From DASZVB01 sp036272055 (GTDB lineage: Bacteria; Myxococcota_A; Polyangia; Polyangiales; Polyangiaceae): DNA of 64,000 nt. Within the stretch, counting starts at the first letter, position 1. Each line of letters starts with the position of its first letter. The translations under genes were made by a program, and so were the position numbers. Under the pieces are notes generated by a model. That model was not told where the DNA came from and did not search any database. It saw only the letters and a list, made by a program, of their open reading frames with translations. The DNA lies in assembly GCA_036272055.1 (NCBI GenBank), contig DATAZL010000002.1:25639-89638 (forward strand), in the 5' to 3' direction. This document shows, piece after piece, positions 59,172 through 64,000 of this stretch.

Positions 59172-62100
59172 TCACTCCGCGGGCGCGCCGTGCGCTGACG
59201 GAGCAGACGGCGCAGCCGGCTCGCGTGCGGGCTCCTTGTGGCCACCGAGACGGATCGCGAGCTTGCGGAGCGCGACGTAGAACACCGGGGAGAGGAAGAG
59301 CCCGAAGAACGTCACGCCGAGCATCCCGGCGAACACGGTGACGCCCATCACGCGGCGCACCTCGCTACCGGCGCCCGCCGCGGTCAACAGGGGCACGACG
59401 CCCGCGATGAACGCGATCGACGTCATGACGATGGGACGGAGACGGAGCTTGCAGCTCTCGAGCGCCGCCTCGACCGTGCTCATGCCGGCCATCTCGAGCT
59501 CGCGCGCGAACTCCACGATGAGGATCGCGTTCTTGCACGCGAGACCCATGAGCACGACCAGACCGACCTGCACGAAGATGTTGTTGTCGCCCTGCGTGAG
59601 CCACACGCCGACCATCGCCGACAGCACGCACATCGGCACGATGAGGATGACGGCGAGAGGAAGAATGAAGCTCTCGTAGAGTGCGGCGAGCACCAGGAAC
59701 GCGAGGATGATCGCGAGCGGGAAGGCGAGCAGATTGCGGCTGCCCTCGTGCGCCTGCTGGTAGCTCAGATCCGTCCACTCGAACTGGAAGCCGTTCGGCA
59801 GCACCTGCGGCGCCATGCCGGCGACGAGCGCCATCGCCTGGTTCGACGACATCACGCTGCGATCCGCCTCCCCGAGGAGATCCGCCGCAGGATAGCCGTT
59901 GTAGCGCATCACGGGATCGGGCCCGTAGCTCTGCTTGATCGACGCCATGCTGCCGATCGCGACCATCTCCCCCTGCTGATTGCGGGTCCGGAGCTGGGTG
60001 ATGTCCTCGATCTGATCGCGGAACGACGCGTCCGCCTGCGCTATCACCTGGTAGGTGCGGCCGAAGCGGTTGAAGTCGTTCACGTACGCGCTGCCGAGAT
60101 AGACCTGCAGCGTCTCGTAGAGGTCGGTGAGCGCGACGCCCTGCGACTTCGCCTTCGTGCGATCGACCTCCGCCACGAGCTGCGGCACGTTCGCCTGGTA
60201 GCTCGAGATCGGGAAGCCGATGCCCTTCACCTGGCTGAGCGCGCCGGAGAGGCCGCTCACGGCGTTCTGCAGCTCGCCGAAGCCGGCGCCGTTGCGGTCC
60301 TCCACGAACAGCGAAAAGCCTGAGCCCGCGCCGATGCCGAGCACGGCGGGCGGCATGATCGCGAACGCGAACGCCTCGGGGACGTGCTGGAACTTACCCA
60401 TGAGCTCCCCGACGATGGCGGAGGCGGGACGCTTCCGTTCGTCGAAGGGCTTCAGGCCGTAGAAGATCGTCGCGGAGTTCGGCGTGTTCGTGAACTGGAG
60501 CGGGTTCAGACCCGGGAACGCGATGGCGCTCTCGACGCCCTCGGTGGAGAGGGCAATCTTGGTGAGCTTCCGTACCACCTCTTCGGAGCGGTCGATCGAC
60601 GCGCCCTCGGGGAGCTTCGCGCCGCCGATGAGATACAGCTTGTCCTGCGTCGGGATGAAGCCGCCGGGGACGAGCTGCAGCATGAATACCGCCGCAGCAA
60701 GGAGCGCCGCGTACGCGACGAACACCAGCGGACGCCGCTTCAGGCTGACGGACACCACGGCGCGATAGCCGTTGGAGCTCTTCGTGAAGGCTCGGTTGAA
60801 CGGCCGGAAAATCCAGCCGAAGAGCGTGTTGATGCCGCGGGTGAGCAGATCCTGCTTTGCGCTGTGGGGCTTGAGCAGGACGGCGGCGAGCGCGGGCGAC
60901 AGTGTCAGCGAGTTGATCGCGGAGATGACCGTCGAGATCGCGATCGTCACTGCGAACTGCTTGAAGAACTGACCGCTCACGCCGGTGAGGAACGCCATCG
61001 GGACGAACACCGCGCAGAGCACGGAGGCGATCGCGATGATGGGACCGCTCACCTCTTTCATCGCGAGGTGCGCGGCTTCACGCGGCGATTCGCCGTTCTC
61101 GATGTGCCGCTCGACGTTCTCGACGACCACGATGGCGTCGTCGACCACGATGCCGATCGCGAGCACCAGCCCGAACAGGGTCAGCGTGTTGATCGAGAAA
61201 CCGAGCAAGAGCAAGATCGAGAAAGTCCCGATGATCGAGACCGGCACCGCGAGGAGCGGAATGATCGACGCACGCCACGTCTGCAAGAACAGGATGACGA
61301 CGAGAACGACGAGGAGCACTGCCTCGAAGAGCGTACGGACGACCTCCGAGATGGAGTCGCGCACGAACACCGTCGGGTCGTAGACGATGTGATATTCCAT
61401 CCCCTTCGGGAAGCGCGTCGCGAGCTCGGCCATCTTCGCGCGCACGCCGTTCGACACCTCGATGGCGTTCGAGCCCGGCGCCTGGAAGATGGGGAGCGCG
61501 ACGGCCTGGTGGTTATTGAGGAGCGAGCGCAGCGAGTACTCGGAAGCACCGAGCTCGATACGTGCGACGTCGGACAGATGCGTGATCTCGCCGTTTTGAC
61601 CGGCCTTCACGACGATCCCGCCGAACTCCTCTTCCGTCGTGAGGCGGCCCTTCACGTCGATCGACACCAGAAAGTCGGAGGCGTGCGGCATCGGCGGCGC
61701 GCCGAGCTGGCCGGCCGAGACCTGGACGTTCTGCTCGCGGATCGCGCCGACGATGTCGCCCGCCGTGAGGCCGCGCGACGCCGCTTTGTTCGGATCGATC
61801 CAGATCCGCATGGCGTAATCGCCGGCGCCGAACGCGAGCGCCTGGCCGACGCCGGGGAGACGCGCGAGCTCGTCCTTGACCTTCAGCGTCGCGTAGTTGC
61901 GGAGATAGATCGGATCGTACTCGCCCTTGGGCGACTCGAGATGCACGACCATCGTCAGGTTCGGCGACTGCTTCTGCGTCGTGACACCCTGACGGCGCAC
62001 GTCTTCCGGAAGGCGCGCGAGCGCCTGACTGACGCGGTTCTGCACCTGGACCTGCGCGAGATCCGCGTCGGTGCCCGGCTCGAACGTGACGGTCATCGCC

Positions 62101-62369
62101 AGCACGCCGTCGCTGCCGGCGACCGACTTCATGTACATCATGTGCGGCGCGCCGTTCATCGCCTCCTCGAGGGGCGTGGCGACAGTCTCGGCGATGACCT
62201 TGGGGTTCGCGCCGGGATAGATGGCTCGCACCTGCACGGTCGGCGGCACCACGTCCGGGTACTCGCTGATCGGCAGGATCGGGATCGAGATCGCGCCGGC
62301 GAGCAGCACGATGATGGAGAGCACCGCCGCGAAGATCGGGCGGTCTACGAAAAACTTTGCAAACCCCAT
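59172..62369 (-). CDS. RND multidrug efflux transporter (HAE1/AcrB type)
   Basis: 1065 residues, the full length of the hydrophobe/amphiphile exporters. It begins 'FFVDRPIFAAVLSIIVLLAG' and carries the proton-relay pair in TM4 ('VVDDAIVVVENVERH') and the usual twelve membrane helices with two large periplasmic loops. Drug-binding specificity cannot be read from sequence. The adaptor gene ends 28 bases upstream on the same strand, so they form an operon. No outer-membrane TolC-like gene follows. Confidence 0.95.
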   Translation of the reverse strand: MGFAKFFVDRPIFAAVLSIIVLLAGAISIPILPISEYPDVVPPTVQVRAIYPGANPKVIAETVATPLEEAMNGAPHMMYMKSVAGSDGVLAMTVTFEPGTDADLAQVQVQNRVSQALARLPEDVRRQGVTTQKQSPNLTMVVHLESPKGEYDPIYLRNYATLKVKDELARLPGVGQALAFGAGDYAMRIWIDPNKAASRGLTAGDIVGAIREQNVQVSAGQLGAPPMPHASDFLVSIDVKGRLTTEEEFGGIVVKAGQNGEITHLSDVARIELGASEYSLRSLLNNHQAVALPIFQAPGSNAIEVSNGVRAKMAELATRFPKGMEYHIVYDPTVFVRDSISEVVRTLFEAVLLVVLVVILFLQTWRASIIPLLAVPVSIIGTFSILLLLGFSINTLTLFGLVLAIGIVVDDAIVVVENVERHIENGESPREAAHLAMKEVSGPIIAIASVLCAVFVPMAFLTGVSGQFFKQFAVTIAISTVISAINSLTLSPALAAVLLKPHSAKQDLLTRGINTLFGWIFRPFNRAFTKSSNGYRAVVSVSLKRRPLVFVAYAALLAAAVFMLQLVPGGFIPTQDKLYLIGGAKLPEGASIDRSEEVVRKLTKIALSTEGVESAIAFPGLNPLQFTNTPNSATIFYGLKPFDERKRPASAIVGELMGKFQHVPEAFAFAIMPPAVLGIGAGSGFSLFVEDRNGAGFGELQNAVSGLSGALSQVKGIGFPISSYQANVPQLVAEVDRTKAKSQGVALTDLYETLQVYLGSAYVNDFNRFGRTYQVIAQADASFRDQIEDITQLRTRNQQGEMVAIGSMASIKQSYGPDPVMRYNGYPAADLLGEADRSVMSSNQAMALVAGMAPQVLPNGFQFEWTDLSYQQAHEGSRNLLAFPLAIILAFLVLAALYESFILPLAVILIVPMCVLSAMVGVWLTQGDNNIFVQVGLVVLMGLACKNAILIVEFARELEMAGMSTVEAALESCKLRLRPIVMTSIAFIAGVVPLLTAAGAGSEVRRVMGVTVFAGMLGVTFFGLFLSPVFYVALRKLAIRLGGHKEPAREPAAPSAPSAHGAPAE

Positions 62370-62397
62370 GGGGGATACTTTCTCGCGAAAATGGCGA

Positions 62398-63552
62398 TTA
62401 TTGGGCCGGTGCGCCGGCGGCGAGCGGCTCGGGCGGCGGAGCGCCCATCTCGATTTCGCGCGGGTTCAGCGGCGCGCCGGGGAAGAAGATCTTCTGCACG
62501 CCGTGAACGACCACCTTGTCGTTCGCGTCGAGGCCCGACTGGACGACGCGGAACCCGTCTGCGATGCGGCCGAGCACGATGGTCTTCCGCTGGGCATGGT
62601 TCCCCTCACCGACCACGAACACGTATTTACGGTCCTGATCGGTGAGCACGGCCTTGTCGTCGATGAGCATCACCTGGGATTTGCCCCCGGCGACGAGCCG
62701 TACGCGCGCGAACAGGCCCGGCATCAGCCGGCCGTCGGTGTTCTCCATCTTCGCCCGCGCGCGCATGGTGCCGCTCCGCGGGTCGACGCGGTTGTCGAGG
62801 AAGTCCAGGGTGCCGTCGTGGGGGAACCCGTCCTCGTCGATCAGGCCCAGCTTGACGGACTTCTCGTCCTTCGGGCCCTTGCTGATGGCGAGATACGTGG
62901 CCTCGTCGATGTCGAAGTAGGCGTAGAGCGCACCGTCGGAGACGAGCGTCGTCAGCGCCGTCGTGGGCGAAACCAGGTTTCCCGCCGTGACGAGGGCTCG
63001 CGACACGCGGCCGGAGATGGGCGCGCGGACGCTGGCGTAGTCGAGGTTCAGCCGTGCGAGCGACTGGGACGCCCGCGTGGAGTCGAGGGCCGCCTTGGCC
63101 TCCGATTCTTTGGCCGTGTTCTGCTCGAGCTCCACCGGCGCGATCGCGCCGGATTTCGTCAGGGCCTCGGAGCGGCCACGGTCGGACGTGGCCAGCGTCA
63201 GCGCGCTCTGTGCGCGCCGCTCTTCGGCGCCGAGCCGACTCAGCTCCCGCTGGAAACGCCGGGGATCGATCTCGAAGAGCAGATCGCCCTTCTTGACGTG
63301 GGAGCCCTCGGTGAAGTGAATCGCGTTGACCGTGCCGTCGACCTGCGGATGCAGCTCGACCGTGTCGATTGCCTCGAGGCGACCACTGAAGTCGCTGAAG
63401 TTATCGATCTCCTTCGACACCACCTTCGCCACGGCAACCTCTGCCGGCGGCATCTGGTGCTGTGTCTCGGCCTGGGATGGGCTGCACGCCCACGTCGTCA
63501 GGGAGAGCAACGAGACGATGAGCAAGGGGGACCAGCTTCGAACGCTTTGCAT
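62398..63552 (-). CDS. RND efflux periplasmic adaptor (MFP) lipoprotein
   Basis: 384 residues with an N-terminal signal ending at Cys23 in an imperfect lipobox (TWAC). Domains follow MFP order: lipoyl halves ('FSGRLEAIDTVELHPQVDG' and 'LDYASVRAPISGRVSRALV') around an alpha-helical hairpin (about 95-150), then the beta-barrel and membrane-proximal parts ('ANDKVVVHGVQKIFFPG'). It links the inner-membrane pump to an outer-membrane channel. First gene of the two-gene operon. No regulator gene is adjacent within the window. Confidence 0.94.
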   Translation of the reverse strand: MQSVRSWSPLLIVSLLSLTTWACSPSQAETQHQMPPAEVAVAKVVSKEIDNFSDFSGRLEAIDTVELHPQVDGTVNAIHFTEGSHVKKGDLLFEIDPRRFQRELSRLGAEERRAQSALTLATSDRGRSEALTKSGAIAPVELEQNTAKESEAKAALDSTRASQSLARLNLDYASVRAPISGRVSRALVTAGNLVSPTTALTTLVSDGALYAYFDIDEATYLAISKGPKDEKSVKLGLIDEDGFPHDGTLDFLDNRVDPRSGTMRARAKMENTDGRLMPGLFARVRLVAGGKSQVMLIDDKAVLTDQDRKYVFVVGEGNHAQRKTIVLGRIADGFRVVQSGLDANDKVVVHGVQKIFFPGAPLNPREIEMGAPPPEPLAAGAPAQ

Positions 63553-63784
63553 ACGCTATCCTCGAAATTCGTCGGCTACGGCGGGCCCGCTTGTAGCGGG
63601 AAACTCGCTGTGTTCGCCATCGTCCCGTGACACGAGCGATTCGCGGGAGAAACATGGCGACCACCAGATGGGAGCTTGCCGTCTGGGCACGCCCCATATG
63701 TGAATATCTCCCTCGAACGTCAATGGCCTTGCGCCCTAGACGCCGTCCCTCACCGTCTCCGCGCGAGTAAGGCAACGACCTGTT
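63553..63784. other. Upstream region of the efflux operon; no gene seen
   Basis: AT-richer start near 63553-63580 fits a promoter for the adaptor gene. No convincing coding sequence or known binding site was recognised. Confidence 0.4.
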
Positions 63785-63868
63785 GCCGTCACTCCCACGC
63801 GAGCTACGCGAGCCCGCGAAGCGGCGGGGGAGCGGGTCGCGTAGCGAGCCCGCGGGGGTAAGACCCCC
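63785..63868. repeat. 84-nt structured repeat, copy 1
   Basis: Begins GCCGTCACTCCCACGCGAGC and ends with the small hairpin GGGGGTAAGACCCCC. It contains an imperfect inverted repeat (GCTACGCGAGCCCGC with GCGGGTCGCGTAGC). Copy 2 starts 126 bases later. Confidence 0.85.
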
Positions 63869-63910
63869 ATGAAACCAATCCCACGCCGCCGACGCCGTCC
63901 GCACATCAGT

Positions 63911-63994
63911 GCCGTCACGCCCACGCGAGCTACGCGAGCCCGCGTAGCGGCGGGGGAGCGGGTCGCGTAGCGAGCCCGCGGGGGTAAGACCCCC
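63911..63994. repeat. 84-nt structured repeat, copy 2
   Basis: Near-identical to copy 1 (differences near the start, for example ACTCCC versus ACGCCC, and GAAGCGG versus GTAGCGG), with the same internal inverted repeat and terminal GGGGGTAAGACCCCC. It ends six bases before the window edge, so the array may continue beyond it. Confidence 0.85.
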
Positions 63995-64000
63995 CTCACA

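Noticed and set aside
60384..62645. 753-residue frame antisense to the RND transporter
   Set aside because: His/Asp/Arg-rich mirror of a very well-defined transporter.
63785..63994. CRISPR-like array at the right edge
   Set aside because: Two long 84-nt copies separated by 42 nt do not fit CRISPR repeat and spacer sizes, and no cas gene is near.
63736..63999. 87-residue peptide across the right-edge repeats
   Set aside because: Arg-rich and created by the repeat period being divisible by three; the DNA structure explains the conservation better.
1..64000. tRNA or rRNA genes
   Set aside because: No cloverleaf or rRNA-like sequence was noticed; a tRNAscan search was not possible, so small ones could be missed.

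Overview
The window is high-GC DNA (about two thirds G+C, judged by eye) with G/C-ending codons and many GTG starts. The gene mix points to a large-genome myxobacterium, most likely Polyangia (Sorangium/Labilithrix/Sandaracinus-like): hybrid histidine kinases, an FHA sigma-54 activator, an Hanks-type Ser/Thr kinase, about a dozen lipoproteins, several with Ser-Gly-Gly or Asn-Gly-Gly linkers, and a large fusion protein. The genus cannot be fixed from this sequence. I saw no tRNA, rRNA, CRISPR array, prophage or intact insertion sequence.

Layout. 0-7 kb: a lipoprotein cut by the left edge, nadE with a coupled lipoprotein, an ArsA-like ATPase, a possible PilZ-like protein and two lipoproteins with lower GC. 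7-13 kb: inositol-monophosphatase-like enzyme, UDP-glucose dehydrogenase/TerB/PhzF run, argC and a metallophosphoesterase. 13-20 kb: a minus-strand run (SPPY methyltransferase, YkgJ-type Cys protein, thioredoxin-like DUF255/aldo-keto reductase fusion, phosphoesterase) divergent from a radical SAM enzyme. 20-25 kb: outer-membrane-like protein, zinc-ribbon methyltransferase, a decayed stretch with an HNH nuclease remnant, and a PAS hybrid kinase. 25-32 kb: TlpA-like thioredoxin, acyl-CoA desaturase, a glycosyltransferase-like membrane protein, queD/rdgB and cydAB.

32-42 kb: an SDR, a lipoprotein with all copper-ligand motifs of the PHM/DBM monooxygenases, a TAP-like hydrolase, a second glycosyltransferase-like membrane protein, an NTF2-like protein, a trio of AlkB-like oxygenase, unknown protein and IPNS-like oxygenase, and rfbA. 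42-47 kb: DUF1348 protein, a broken GNAT gene, a monooxygenase/VOC fusion, an SDR-TetR pair and a GAF hybrid kinase. 47-54 kb: Mug glycosylase, then a secreted redox cluster (CxxxxCH cytochrome-like lipoprotein, pentaheme lipoprotein, YtkA-like lipoprotein), a Tat-exported intradiol dioxygenase-like lipoprotein, an astacin-like protein lacking the catalytic Glu, and a coupled beta-barrel. 54-64 kb: sigma-54 activator, Ser/Thr kinase, PBP-like lipoprotein, a two-gene RND efflux system and structured 84-nt repeats at the right edge.

Genes are tightly packed. At least seven pairs overlap by four bases (GTGA or ATGA), which suggests translational coupling and helps fix several starts. The strongest candidates for new biology are the Cu-monooxygenase-like lipoprotein, the DUF255/aldo-keto reductase fusion, the two-oxygenase trio, the heme lipoprotein cluster and the Glu-less astacin-propeller. 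None of these could be checked against databases here.
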